A stretch of 64,000 bases of DNA from Olsenella timonensis (GCF_900119915.1 NZ_LT635455.1:1426001-1490000); one strand, 5' to 3'; positions 16,256 to 24,920 are shown, counted from the stretch's first letter. The notes: generated by a model from the sequence alone, not told the origin. Translations and numbers: made by a program.

Positions 16256-16449
16256 TTGCCGCGGGCGACAACCGTGCCTGCCGCGGCAAGCCCCGCGCAG
16301 GCGAGCAGCGCGATCACGTTGTCGAGGGAGGGCTGCATCGCGACGAGCGCCACGCCGAGAAGCGCCGCGGAGCCGCAGAGCATGCCGCTCAGGGCGCCCA
16401 GGCGACGCAGGTACGAGACGTCGCGTCCCAGGGTCGTGTCGTCCAGCAC
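16252..16449 (-). CDS. Small two-helix membrane protein, unknown function
   Basis: A 65-residue protein with two hydrophobic stretches separated by the short polar turn QPSLDN. It resembles no family I recognise. A very strong ribosome-binding site (AAGGAGGTG) ends a few bases before the GTG start, which is why I accept it as a real gene. It overlaps the acetyltransferase gene tail to tail and lies downstream of the EIIA gene, separated by about 110 bases. Confidence 0.6.
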   Translation of the reverse strand: MLDDTTLGRDVSYLRRLGALSGMLCGSAALLGVALVAMQPSLDNVIALLACAGLAAAGTVVARGN

Positions 16450-16560
16450 GACGCACCTCCTTGCAAGGGGCCACTACGAGGTCAGCGTAGCCCGCGAACA
16501 TCAGGGGTGCGTAAGCGGCAGGACAGGGCGTCGCAAGCATGCCCGCCAGAGAAGCCCCAG

Positions 16561-17073
16561 TCAGCCCTCGACCCGTCCGATGACGCACACGCGCTCGCCG
16601 TGCGCAATCTCGCCAGGTTCGCGCAGGTCGTCGAGACGCCGGCCCTCCAAGGTCCCCGGGAAAACCGTCACGACGATGTCTGGATGGCCGGCATCGCGGA
16701 TCGCGCCACGGTCAAACGAGAGGAGCCTCTGACCCACGCGCACCTCGTCCCCGACACGCACAAGATAGGAGAAGCCGACACCGCGCATCTCAACCGTATC
16801 TATGCCGACGTGGACGATCAGCTCGGTGCCGTCGGCGGCGGTGAGCCCGATCGCATGGCGTGACTCGATGACGGCGGTCACGCGTCCGGAGACGGGCGCG
16901 CGCACGCAGTCGTCATCGGGCCAGATGCCAAAGCCATCACCCATGACCCCCTCGACGAACATGGGATCCGGCACGCTTGCCAAGGGAACGAGCCTACCCG
17001 AGACGGGGGCAGACACGGCGATGCCGCCCCCATCGTCATCGATCAGCTCTCGAAGTCTGGAAAACAGGCCCAT
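16561..17073 (-). CDS. PTS glucose-family EIIA protein
   Basis: A soluble 170-residue phosphocarrier that passes phosphate from HPr to an EIIB domain. It has the Crr-type start APVSGRLVPLASVPDPMF, the active-site histidine in LIVHVGIDTVEM and the partner histidine in the region SRHAIGL. The EIIBC of this cluster lacks its own EIIA domain, so this gene probably completes that transporter. It is the last gene of the run, about 75 bases after psuG and beyond a hairpin. Confidence 0.9.
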   Translation of the reverse strand: MGLFSRLRELIDDDGGGIAVSAPVSGRLVPLASVPDPMFVEGVMGDGFGIWPDDDCVRAPVSGRVTAVIESRHAIGLTAADGTELIVHVGIDTVEMRGVGFSYLVRVGDEVRVGQRLLSFDRGAIRDAGHPDIVVTVFPGTLEGRRLDDLREPGEIAHGERVCVIGRVEG

Positions 17074-17112
17074 GGCACCTCAACCCTCCGTCGTCCCCAT
17101 GCATGCTAGCAG

Positions 17113-17139
17113 GGTCCGGACGGCGTCACCGTCCGGACC
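17113..17139 (-). terminator. Perfect hairpin between psuG and the EIIA gene
   Basis: Perfect 11-bp stem (GGTCCGGACGG / CCGTCCGGACC) with a 5-base loop and no T tract. It may attenuate or stabilise the message at the psuG end rather than fully terminate. Confidence 0.55.
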
Positions 17140-17149
17140 CCGCACTCGT

Positions 17150-18064
17150 CTAGAGTCCCGCGTAGGCGCGCGCGATAGCGGCGCCGACGCGCGCGTTGTT
17201 GTAGACCAGCTGGATGTTGGCGTCCAGCGAGTCGCCCCCCGTGATCTCCTTGACCTTGGCAAGCAGGAACGGCGTGCACTCCTTGCCGTGGACGCCGGCA
17301 GCGTCCATCTCGGCGAGCGCCTCCTCGATCGCGGCGTTGATCACCCCCGGCTCCATCGACCACTGCTCGGGAATGGGATTGGCGACAAGGACGCCCCCGT
17401 CAAGGCCGAGCTCGCGCTTGGCGCGCACGATTCGCGCCACCTCCTCGGCGTCGTCGACTCTGCGGTCGACCGAGAGTCCGCTCGTGCGCGTATAGAACGC
17501 CGGCAGCTCTTCCGTGCCAAACCCCAGCACCGGCACGCCCTTGGTCTCCAGCACCTCGAGGGTCTTCGGGAGGTCGAGAATCGCCTTGGCCCCCGCGCAG
17601 ATGACGGTCACGTTGGTGCGCCCGAGCTCCTCGAGGTCGGCGGAGACGTCAAAGGTGTTCTCGGCACCGCGGTGTACGCCACCGATGCCGCCGGTGACAA
17701 AGAACTCGACGCCCGCCTTGGCGGCGAGGATCATCGTGGTCGCAACGGTCGTGGCACCCCACGAGCCCTCGGCCATGACCACCGGGAGGTCACGTCGCGA
17801 GACCTTGGGCACCCCGCTCCCGCGCCGTCCAAGCTCCTCGATTTCCGCCTCGGAGAGCCCGACCACGCCCTCGCCGTCGACGATGCCCACCGTGGCGGGG
17901 ACGACACCCTCCTCACGCAGGATTCTCTCCACGCTCATGGCCGTCTCCACGTTCTGCGGATAGGGCATGCCGTGCGAGATGATCGTAGACTCGAGGGCAA
18001 CGACGGGCCTTCCCTCGCCGAGCGCCTCACGGACCTCCTCGTTCGCACGTACCTTCATGCTCAC
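17150..18064 (-). CDS. psuG: Pseudouridine-5'-phosphate glycosidase
   Basis: Splits the C-C glycosidic bond of pseudouridine 5'-phosphate to uracil and ribose 5-phosphate. The 304-residue protein carries the PsuG (indigoidine-synthase-A-like) hallmarks VALESTIISHGMPYPQN, the lysine-bearing VSRRDLP region, FVTGGIGGVHRG and the late NPIPEQ. Its GTG start overlaps the stop of the eIF2B-like gene (GTGA). No PsuK kinase gene is present; instead the operon encodes PTS components, which could deliver an already phosphorylated substrate. Family assignment is firm, the true substrate here is inference. Confidence 0.93.
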   Translation of the reverse strand: MSMKVRANEEVREALGEGRPVVALESTIISHGMPYPQNVETAMSVERILREEGVVPATVGIVDGEGVVGLSEAEIEELGRRGSGVPKVSRRDLPVVMAEGSWGATTVATTMILAAKAGVEFFVTGGIGGVHRGAENTFDVSADLEELGRTNVTVICAGAKAILDLPKTLEVLETKGVPVLGFGTEELPAFYTRTSGLSVDRRVDDAEEVARIVRAKRELGLDGGVLVANPIPEQWSMEPGVINAAIEEALAEMDAAGVHGKECTPFLLAKVKEITGGDSLDANIQLVYNNARVGAAIARAYAGL

Positions 18065-19017
18065 ATAACCCCCTTCATCAGTTCGTCCTTCAGCTGCTCC
18101 CAGTGCAAGCTGACGCTTGCCGGCGCGATGAACCCGTGCTCGCAGACGATCGCGGTCACGTCAGCCGCGGGCGTCACGTCAAAGAACTGGTTGATTACCT
18201 CGGGCTCGCCGAGCCTGAAGTCTCCCTCGGAGACAATCTCGGAGGCGTCCCTGCGCTCCAGCTCGATCGCGCGGCCGCGCAGCGTGCGCTCGTCATACTT
18301 GTAGAGCTCGCTCGCGATGTAGACGGGAATCCCCATCGAGCGGGCCAGCCGTGCGATCATGGCGGTGCCCATCTTGTTTGCAACGCCTCCGTCGGAGGCC
18401 AGGCTGTCCGCGCCCATGATCACGAGGTCAGCATGGCGCATGAACTCGTAGACCTCCGCATCGGTGATGTAGACCACATGCTGGCCGAGCCGGTGCAGAA
18501 CGTCCACCGCAAGACGCGACTCGCGCAGCGGGCGGGACTCCGTGCAGATGACCGTGAAGCGCTTGCCCGACGCGGCCGCCGCCTCGAAGCAGCCCATAAG
18601 CGAGCTGCTGTAGCTGTGCATGAGCACCGTGCCCCCATCCGGGATGCGCTCCCCGCCAAAGGAGCCAAGGCGTTCCACGGCAGCGAGCGAGCTCTCGATG
18701 ATGTTGCCGCAGAGCCGCACCACGCCTGCCGCCACCGTCTCGACGTCACGCTCGGGATGGGCGCGCACGTACTCGCACACGAGGCTCGAGGAGTTGTTGA
18801 TTGTCGCCATCGTGGGCTTGAGCTCGTGCATCTGTGAGGCCAGGTCCTCGCATCGGGCGAGAAGGGCCTCGACGGACGGGAAGCGCTCCTGCTCGCACGC
18901 AAGTCGATATGCCCACGCCGCCGCGCGACCAAAGGGGCTCCCGCCCTTGACGTTCATGTCGCGAATCTCCTGCAAGACGTGATCGGCGCTCTTGAACTCG
19001 ATATCTGATACCTGCAT
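18061..19017 (-). CDS. eIF2B/MtnA-superfamily sugar-phosphate isomerase-like protein
   Basis: A 318-residue member of the superfamily holding 5-methylthioribose-1-phosphate isomerase and ribose-1,5-bisphosphate isomerase. The catalytic pair of those enzymes looks intact: the cysteine in VICTESRPLRESR and the aspartate in MGADSLASDGG followed by NKMGT. An aldose-phosphate to ketose-phosphate isomerisation of a ribose derivative is therefore plausible, which fits its place between psuG and the PTS permease. A bacterial translation role is unlikely. Substrate unknown. AGGAGGAG precedes the ATG. Confidence 0.75.
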   Translation of the reverse strand: MQVSDIEFKSADHVLQEIRDMNVKGGSPFGRAAAWAYRLACEQERFPSVEALLARCEDLASQMHELKPTMATINNSSSLVCEYVRAHPERDVETVAAGVVRLCGNIIESSLAAVERLGSFGGERIPDGGTVLMHSYSSSLMGCFEAAAASGKRFTVICTESRPLRESRLAVDVLHRLGQHVVYITDAEVYEFMRHADLVIMGADSLASDGGVANKMGTAMIARLARSMGIPVYIASELYKYDERTLRGRAIELERRDASEIVSEGDFRLGEPEVINQFFDVTPAADVTAIVCEHGFIAPASVSLHWEQLKDELMKGVM

Positions 19018-19025
19018 CTCTCCTC

Positions 19026-20426
19026 CTAGTTTTCCTTGCCGATGCTCTCATCGATGCCCATGATCCAGGTGAGCGCAAAGGTGACGAGGGCGCCCGCGGC
19101 ACAGCCGAGCATGAGCCCGCCAAAGCCCTCACCCAGATACACCGGAATCGTGTAGAGCGACAGCGCCACCGCTGCGGTGGTGCCGGCGTGGAACGCACCC
19201 GTGATCGCACCGCCCACGGCACCGCCGATGCAGACGGCGAGGAACGGCTTCTTGTACTTGAGGTTGACGCCGTACATGACCGGCTCGATGACGCTTCCCG
19301 CAAAGAACGACGTGACGGCGAGCGAGAAGGCGTTGCGCTTGATTGCCTTGTCCTTGGCCTTCAGGGCGACCGCGAGGCCAGCCGCCACCTGACACATGAG
19401 CGAGGGCGCGTGGGTCATGATCACGGTATCGCGACCGTACATCGCAATGTTCGGCGTGGAGACGAGGCCGAGGATCGCAATGTGCATGCCAAAGATGATC
19501 AGAATCTGCCAGGTGCCACCGATGACGGCGCCGGCGAGAATCGGGTTGATCGCATAGAGGCCGGTGAAGATGCCCGCGAAGAGGTCGCCGCCCCATGCCC
19601 CGATCGGGCCGATGACGGTGATGAGGATCGGCACGCAGACGAGCAGGCAAAGGAACGGCACGAAGATCGCACGCAGGGCCGCAGGGAGCAGCCTCCGCAG
19701 CAGCTTCTCGAGCTTTGAGAGCAGGTAGACCGAGATGATCGCCGGAAGAATCGAGGACCCGTAGTAGACGTTGGTCACCGGGATGCCCGCAAAGGTAACG
19801 ACCTCGTGCGACTCGAAGATGCCCGTGAAGTTGGGGCTTACGAGAATGCTGCACATGACCAGGGCAACTGCCGTGTTGGCACCAAAGCGCTTGGCAGCCG
19901 ACCAGCCGATGATGATCGGGAAGAATCCGTAGAGCGTGTCGGAGACGGCGTTCAGAATGAGCACCGTGGTGTTGTCCGCAGGCACGTGGAAGACCTGCTG
20001 GAGGATCACGGACACGACCTGCACCATTCCGCAGCCGAGAAGGGCGGAGAGCACCGGGGCGACGATGCCCGAAACGGTATCGATCAGCGTCCCGATCACG
20101 CCGGAACGCTTCTGGCCGCTCTGGGGAATGAGTCCGTCATCGAGGTTCTCGTCGATGACGTCGCTCTCGACCGTGGCCGTGTCGGCACAGAGCTCGGTGA
20201 CCGCGTCGAAGACGTCATCGACGACCCCGCCCAGCACAATCTGGTACTGGCCGCCAACCTTGAGGACCTTGAAGACGCCCTCCAGCTTGGAGATTGCCGC
20301 CTCGTCCACCTTCGACTCATCGCGCGGCGTGATGCGCAGACGCGTCATGCAGTGCGCCACCCGCGAGACGTTCTCGGCAGATCCCGCGTACTCGACGATT
20401 TTCTCCGCCAACGTCCGGCTGTCCAT
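19026..20426 (-). CDS. PTS EIIBC permease (glucose/beta-glucoside superfamily)
   Basis: Imports and phosphorylates a sugar or glycoside at the membrane. The 466-residue protein has an N-terminal EIIB domain with the phospho-cysteine in VAHCMTRLRITP, a linker ending near residue 105 and an EIIC domain of about ten membrane segments. There is no C-terminal EIIA domain, which is supplied by the separate gene at 16561. Downstream of a BglG antiterminator and upstream of psuG and an eIF2B-like isomerase, its substrate may be a riboside; that is inference. Confidence 0.9.
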   Translation of the reverse strand: MDSRTLAEKIVEYAGSAENVSRVAHCMTRLRITPRDESKVDEAAISKLEGVFKVLKVGGQYQIVLGGVVDDVFDAVTELCADTATVESDVIDENLDDGLIPQSGQKRSGVIGTLIDTVSGIVAPVLSALLGCGMVQVVSVILQQVFHVPADNTTVLILNAVSDTLYGFFPIIIGWSAAKRFGANTAVALVMCSILVSPNFTGIFESHEVVTFAGIPVTNVYYGSSILPAIISVYLLSKLEKLLRRLLPAALRAIFVPFLCLLVCVPILITVIGPIGAWGGDLFAGIFTGLYAINPILAGAVIGGTWQILIIFGMHIAILGLVSTPNIAMYGRDTVIMTHAPSLMCQVAAGLAVALKAKDKAIKRNAFSLAVTSFFAGSVIEPVMYGVNLKYKKPFLAVCIGGAVGGAITGAFHAGTTAAVALSLYTIPVYLGEGFGGLMLGCAAGALVTFALTWIMGIDESIGKEN

Positions 20427-20427
20427 C

Positions 20428-21300
20428 CTAGCTCCTTTCCTCGTGTCCCAACATCAACGCAATGTGCAGGGCAAGATATGCCGTCTCCTCCTCGGAGACG
20501 TGAATCCCGTACTCGCGCTCGAGTCGAGCTCCGACCGAGCTGGCGCAGGCCCATGCCCGAGGGTCCTGGTCCCTCACGGAAAGCAGGACCGCTCCGGCCG
20601 TGCTCTCGCCCTTCTCGCCGGCATGCCCCCCTCTCTCGGCAAAGACCCGGCTGAGGAAGAACTTGAGGTGCGTGATGAACCTCGTGTAATAGGAGGACGA
20701 GCGGTTGAGGCGCGCCCCGTAGAAGCCCTCAACGGCGGCAACGCACTCTCCGAGCGCCCCCATGACCCGCTTCATGACACCCTGTGAGACACTGGACATC
20801 GCATTTATGTAATGGAGCGCGATAAAGGCGACCTCGTTCGAGTCGAAGTGCGTTCCGAGCTGCTCGTTCAAACGCCTGACCGACGCGCTGGCAACGCGGT
20901 ACTCCTTGGGGTAGAACAGGCGAATCTCGTCGAGGAGCGGATTGGGCAGCGTCTCCCCCACCTCGTCTCGATCGCGCGCGATGACGATGTGGTCGAGCAG
21001 CGTGAGCGTGAGACGGTTCTGGAAGTCAAAGCCGAGGCAACGTCCCGCCTCGGCGATGACGTCCTCGACGAGCTGTACGAGCTCGAGGGGCAGGCCCGCG
21101 ACGAGCTGGCCGTAGTAGACGGGATCCCCGCCGCGCTCCAAGGTGAAGACGCGCTCGATCAGGTCGTCGCGCACCGTGGAGAAGCGCCCGCGAGAGCAGT
21201 GCAGGGCGATGCCGCGACCGAGAAGGATGGCCTCCTCGCCCGTCTCGTCGACGGCGACGATGGCGTTGTTGTTCAGAGTCCTCTCGTAGCGATACGCCAT
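20428..21300 (-). CDS. licT: BglG/LicT-family transcriptional antiterminator
   Basis: RNA-binding antiterminator controlled by PTS phosphorylation. The 290-residue protein starts with a CAT RNA-binding domain (RYERTLNNNAIVAVDETGEE, GRGIALHCSRG) followed by two PRD domains whose histidines are seen in LLDHIVIAR, FIALHYINAM, FITHLKFFLSRV and LALHIALML. I chose the ATG at 21300, preceded by GGGAGG, because the CAT domain begins there. The leader carries a matching RNA target and terminator, so it should regulate its own operon. Confidence 0.93.
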   Translation of the reverse strand: MAYRYERTLNNNAIVAVDETGEEAILLGRGIALHCSRGRFSTVRDDLIERVFTLERGGDPVYYGQLVAGLPLELVQLVEDVIAEAGRCLGFDFQNRLTLTLLDHIVIARDRDEVGETLPNPLLDEIRLFYPKEYRVASASVRRLNEQLGTHFDSNEVAFIALHYINAMSSVSQGVMKRVMGALGECVAAVEGFYGARLNRSSSYYTRFITHLKFFLSRVFAERGGHAGEKGESTAGAVLLSVRDQDPRAWACASSVGARLEREYGIHVSEEETAYLALHIALMLGHEERS

Positions 21301-21318
21301 GCCTGCCTCCCATCCGCA

Positions 21319-21356
21319 CAAAAAAAGGCGCAGGGCCCCTTCGGGACCTTGCGCCT
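21319..21356 (-). terminator. Leader terminator of the licT operon
   Basis: Stem of about 15 bp with one mismatch and a GAA-containing loop, followed by seven U on the minus strand, just before licT. Its 5' arm overlaps the RNA target site at 21351-21380, the layout expected for antitermination control. Confidence 0.85.
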
Positions 21357-21380
21357 TGCGTCTCTCGACTAACAAGCGCC
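21351..21380 (-). promoter_or_regulatory. RAT-like ribonucleic antiterminator site
   Basis: A 30-base element on the minus strand that fits the LicT/BglG RNA target layout. It begins GGCGCTTGTTAGTC, ends GACGCAAGGCGC, and its ends pair (GCGC-TTG with CAA-GGCGC). The 3' part is shared with the terminator stem, so folding of one excludes the other. Assignment rests on layout and the TTGTTA core. Confidence 0.75.
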
Positions 21381-21407
21381 GGACGAATCCGTGGTATGTA
21401 TGGACAA

Positions 21408-21436
21408 ATGGTATGGCCTACACCATACCTCGTCAA
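21408..21436 (-). promoter_or_regulatory. Promoter and operator of the licT operon
   Basis: Minus-strand -35 TTGACG (21431-21436), a 17-base spacer and -10 TACCAT (21408-21413). A perfect inverted repeat GGTATGG-N6-CCATACC (21410-21429) covers the spacer and -10, so a repressor probably acts here in addition to antitermination. Confidence 0.7.
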
Positions 21437-21576
21437 CCTCGATTCGCCGTTCCCGCCGTTCGCAGCCTCATTCGGCCCGGTGGGCGGACGGACGTCCCAC
21501 CTTGGGGCCACGTCGATACAATTCGGTGCTTCACAAGCCACCTCTGTGATACCCGGCCCTACGAAAGGAGCGCCTC

Positions 21577-22614
21577 ATGTCCAGAAATCTTCATGACCGC
21601 GTGCTCGGCAGCCTCTTGGGAGCTGGAATCGGTGACGCCCTCGGGGCGCCCACGGAAGGGATGAGCGCAGAGGAAATCGCCGATCGCTTCGGGTCTCGCG
21701 TCGTCGACTTCGAGGACGGCAGCGACAACTACTACGCGCTGGGCAACGACGTTGCCGAGGTGACCGACGACGCCTCGCAGACCTACGAGATGGCCCGGGC
21801 CGTCGCAGAGTGCAAAGGTCGTCTCACCGTCGATGCCGCCGCCCAGGCGCTCGTGCGCTGGAGTGAGAGTTATCCCAAGTACTATCCGCGCAACGCCGGG
21901 CCGACGACCTCCCAGGTCATCGAGGCGCTGCGCGCGGGGGGCGATCCCGTGGAACTCGGCATGCTCGGCAGGCGCTTTGAGCGCGGCACCTCGGACGGCG
22001 CCGCCATGCGTGTCGCGGCGGCCGGGTTGACCAGGCCCGGTGACCTCGAGCGCGCCGTGGAGAACGCCGTGGCGATGTGCCGCCCCTCGCACGGGACCCA
22101 GCACGCGTTCTCGGGTGCCTGCGCGATTGCCTGCGCCGTCGCGGAGGCGCTGCGCGAGGACTCCACGACGGTCTCCGTCATACAGGCGAGCGTCTATGGT
22201 GCGAGGCGCGGAGAGGAGGTCGGCCTTGCGACCGCGCGGCGTGCCGAGGGGCGGCGCGTGCTGCCCGTGCTGCGCACGGCACTGGCCGAGGCCCTGCTCG
22301 CCGAGAGCATGACCGACGCCGAGCGGCGCCTCGAGGACATGGTCGGGGCGGGCGGATCGATCCAGGAGGCCGTCTGCGTCGCTCTGGGCCTCTTCCTCGC
22401 CGCCGACGGCGACTTCGAAAAGACCGTGGTCAGTTGTGCCAACATCGGAGGGGACACTGACACGATCGCCTGCATCGCCGGCTCGGTCGCTGGGGCGTTC
22501 TGCGGCGCGTCGGCGATTCGGCGAGACTGGGTGGAGCGCTGGACCGCCGCCAACCCCATGCTCGACCTCGAGCCGGTTGCTCGCGAGCTCGCGGACATCT
22601 GCCTTGACGCATAG
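21577..22614 (+). CDS. ADP-ribosylglycohydrolase-family protein
   Basis: A 345-residue protein of the DraG/ARH fold. Metal-binding motifs are visible at the start (GAGIGDALGAPTEG) and end (IGGDTDTIACIAGSVAGAF), with an SYPKYYPRNAGPTTSQ loop. Family members cleave N- or O-glycosidic bonds of ADP-ribose, and homologues such as E. coli YegU sit beside nucleoside transporters and kinases. It is divergent from the licT-PTS-psuG operon and shares its control region, so it may hydrolyse a ribosyl compound taken up by that system. GAAAGGAG precedes the ATG. Confidence 0.85.
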   Translation: MSRNLHDRVLGSLLGAGIGDALGAPTEGMSAEEIADRFGSRVVDFEDGSDNYYALGNDVAEVTDDASQTYEMARAVAECKGRLTVDAAAQALVRWSESYPKYYPRNAGPTTSQVIEALRAGGDPVELGMLGRRFERGTSDGAAMRVAAAGLTRPGDLERAVENAVAMCRPSHGTQHAFSGACAIACAVAEALREDSTTVSVIQASVYGARRGEEVGLATARRAEGRRVLPVLRTALAEALLAESMTDAERRLEDMVGAGGSIQEAVCVALGLFLAADGDFEKTVVSCANIGGDTDTIACIAGSVAGAFCGASAIRRDWVERWTAANPMLDLEPVARELADICLDA

Positions 22615-22690
22615 CGGCGCCGGACGCCGACGGACGAACGCGGCGGACAAGCGCTAAGCTCTTCTCGTCAATCTCGCGAAGGGAGCCCCC

Positions 22691-23926
22691 GTGAACGACT
22701 TCACGTTCTTCTCGCCCACCCGCTTCGTCTTTGGCCGCGGCGTCACGGACCGCATCGGCGCCGAGCTCGCCGCGTCCGGGCACACGCGCGCGCTCGTCGT
22801 CTACGGCCAGGGCTCCGCGCGGCGCACGGGCACGCTCGACCGCGTGCTCGCCTCCCTCGACGCGGCAGGCATCGCTCACGAGGAGTTTGGCGGCGCGCGC
22901 CCCAACCCGAGCGTCGCGCACGTCCGCGAGGGGATCGACGCCGCGCGTTCCGCGTGCTCCGACGTCATCCTCGCCGTGGGAGGCGGCTCCGCGATCGACA
23001 CCGCCAAGGCAGTCTCGCTCGGAGTGCCCTACGAGGGCGACGTCTGGGACCTCTTCGCCAAGAGGGCGGCGCCCGTCGCCGAGGACAAGCCCGCCGTGGC
23101 CTGCGTGCTCACGATCCCCGCCGCCGGCTCGGAGGCGAGCGACTCCTGCGTCATCTCGAACGACGAGCTCTGCCTCAAGCGCGGCCTCTCCACCGACCTC
23201 AACCGCCCCGAGCTCGCCCTCATGGATCCAGAGCTCACCTTCACCCTCCCCGCCTACCAGACCGCGGCGGGCGTGACCGACATGTGCGCCCACGTCATGG
23301 AGCGCTACTTCTCCAGCGAGGGCCCCGTGCCCGTGACCGACAGCATCGCCTGCGGCATCGTCCGCTCGCTCGTGGAGGAGGCGCCGCGCGCGCTCGCGGA
23401 CCCCGAGGACTACGACGCGCGCGCCAACATCATGTGGGCGGGCATGCTCGCGCACAACGGCCTCGCCGGCCTGGGACGCAACGCCAAGCCGTTCACGCGC
23501 GCGGGCGGCTGGGAGAGCCACGCCCTCGAGCACGAGCTCTCCGCCCATGACCCCAAGATCGCGCACGGCGCCGGCCTCGCAGTGATCTTCCCCGCGTGGA
23601 TGCGCTACGTCTGGCGCGCCAACGCCGAGCGGTTCCTCTCCTTCGGCCGCGACGTCTTTGGGATCGAGCCGGTCGACCCCGAGGCGGACGCGGTGGACGT
23701 GACGCCCGAGCAGGCAGTCGCCGACGCCGTCGCCGCCACGATCGACGAGCTGCAGGACTTCTTCGTCTCGATGGGCATGCCGCGCACACTCGGCGAGCTG
23801 GGCGTCACGGCGGACCAGATCCCGGCGCTGCTCGCGACGCTCGAGCAGAACAAGGGGCGGGAGATAGGGGACCTCATGCGCCTCTCGCTCGACGACGTCC
23901 GCGCGATCTACGAGTCTGCGCTGTAG
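22691..23926 (+). CDS. Iron-containing alcohol dehydrogenase (butanol dehydrogenase/YqhD-like)
   Basis: Reduces aldehydes with NAD(P)H in fermentation. The 411-residue protein has the cofactor loop VGGGSAIDTAKA and metal ligands Asp, His, His and His in the usual places (VTDMCAHVME, ESHALEHELSA, IAHGAGLAVIFPAWMRY). GTG at 22691 follows GAAGGGAG. It lies about 75 bases after the ADP-ribosylglycohydrolase gene in the same direction but there is no metabolic link I can see. Family is certain, substrate is not. Confidence 0.92.
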   Translation: MNDFTFFSPTRFVFGRGVTDRIGAELAASGHTRALVVYGQGSARRTGTLDRVLASLDAAGIAHEEFGGARPNPSVAHVREGIDAARSACSDVILAVGGGSAIDTAKAVSLGVPYEGDVWDLFAKRAAPVAEDKPAVACVLTIPAAGSEASDSCVISNDELCLKRGLSTDLNRPELALMDPELTFTLPAYQTAAGVTDMCAHVMERYFSSEGPVPVTDSIACGIVRSLVEEAPRALADPEDYDARANIMWAGMLAHNGLAGLGRNAKPFTRAGGWESHALEHELSAHDPKIAHGAGLAVIFPAWMRYVWRANAERFLSFGRDVFGIEPVDPEADAVDVTPEQAVADAVAATIDELQDFFVSMGMPRTLGELGVTADQIPALLATLEQNKGREIGDLMRLSLDDVRAIYESAL

Positions 23927-24037
23927 CCGCGCCGAGGGGACGACGGCGCGCGACTTCTGTGCAATCGTTGATTTTTCTCGGTGCGCGGCCCCGGCTGCGA
24001 TAATGGGAGCGTTGTGCCAACCGGACAAAGGAGTCCC

Positions 24038-24676
24038 ATGGAGGACGTCTTCACCAACCTCATCAGCCAGTTCGGCTACATCGGCGTGTGGTTCCTCATC
24101 TTCTTCGAGAACGTGTTCCCGCCGATCCCCTCCGAGCTGATCCTGCCGCTCTCGGGCTTCTTCACCACCACGACCGAGCTCACGCTCCCGGGCGTAATCA
24201 TCGCCGCGACCATCGGCTCGGTCACCGGCGCCTACATCCTCTACGGCGTGGGGCGCATCCTGTCGCGCGAGCGCCTGATGACGTTCTTCGGCACGCGTCC
24301 GATGCGCCTTCTGGGCTTCAAGCCCGACGACATCGCAAGCGCCGTGGACTGGTTCGACCGCAAGGGCCAGGCGACGGTCCTCATCTGCCGCTGCGTGCCC
24401 ATCGTCCGCAGCCTCATCTCCATCCCCGCCGGCACCGCCAAGATGAGCGTCGTGCGCTTCTCGCTGTACACGCTGCTCGGCTCCGCGGTGTGGAACACGA
24501 TCCTCTGCTCGCTCGGCGCCGCCGCCGGCAGCGCCTGGGAGACGGTCACCGCGCAGGCCGAGTGGGTCTCCGACGTGGTGAAGTACGTCATCATCGCGCT
24601 CGTGGCCGTGGCCGTCGTCTGGTGGGTCGTCAAGCGCATCCTCCCCGCCGTCCGCGAGCGTCGCGAGCAGGGATAG
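24038..24676 (+). CDS. DedA-family membrane protein
   Basis: A 212-residue inner-membrane protein of the DedA/SNARE-associated family, some of whose members act as polyprenyl-phosphate or phospholipid transporters. The family start FENVFPPIPSELILPLSG, the G-rich first re-entrant segment and the RCVPIVRSLISIPAGTAKM motif are all seen. Its ATG at 24038 follows AAAGGAG. A strong intrinsic terminator lies about 35 bases after the stop. Confidence 0.92.
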   Translation: MEDVFTNLISQFGYIGVWFLIFFENVFPPIPSELILPLSGFFTTTTELTLPGVIIAATIGSVTGAYILYGVGRILSRERLMTFFGTRPMRLLGFKPDDIASAVDWFDRKGQATVLICRCVPIVRSLISIPAGTAKMSVVRFSLYTLLGSAVWNTILCSLGAAAGSAWETVTAQAEWVSDVVKYVIIALVAVAVVWWVVKRILPAVRERREQG

Positions 24677-24710
24677 CCCCTTCGCGCACATCCGACCTTC
24701 TCGTCTGCTG

Positions 24711-24765
24711 GCTCGCTCAGAGCTCCGCCCTGGCTCCCGGGACGGAGGCTCTGAGCGAGCTTTTT
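24711..24765 (+). terminator. Intrinsic terminator of the DedA gene
   Basis: Stem of about 17 bp with one bulge (GCTCGCTCAGAGC ... GCTCTGAGCGAGC) followed by TTTTT. One of the few terminators here with a clear T tract. Confidence 0.9.
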
Positions 24766-24798
24766 CTCGGCCGGGCACGGCGCCCGTCGTGTCAACTC

Positions 24799-24920
24799 CC
24801 CGCTGAGTGTACGAAACCCCATTCTCCCGGCGTCTCTGTGTTAACTCACAACATGTTGTAATTCAATTCTAACATTATGCATTGACTTCAACCGGGAGGG
24901 AGTTTCGTACACTCGGCGGC
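24799..24920. repeat. Inverted repeat around a palindrome upstream of pfl
   Basis: Left arm 24799-24830 (CGCTGAGTGTACGAAAC...) and right arm 24892-24920 (GTTTCGTACACTCGGCGG) pair over about 28 bases with few mismatches, leaving about 60 AT-rich bases that hold the palindrome ACAACATGTTGT. It lies in the 486-base gene-free region before the pyruvate formate-lyase genes. Confidence 0.7.
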
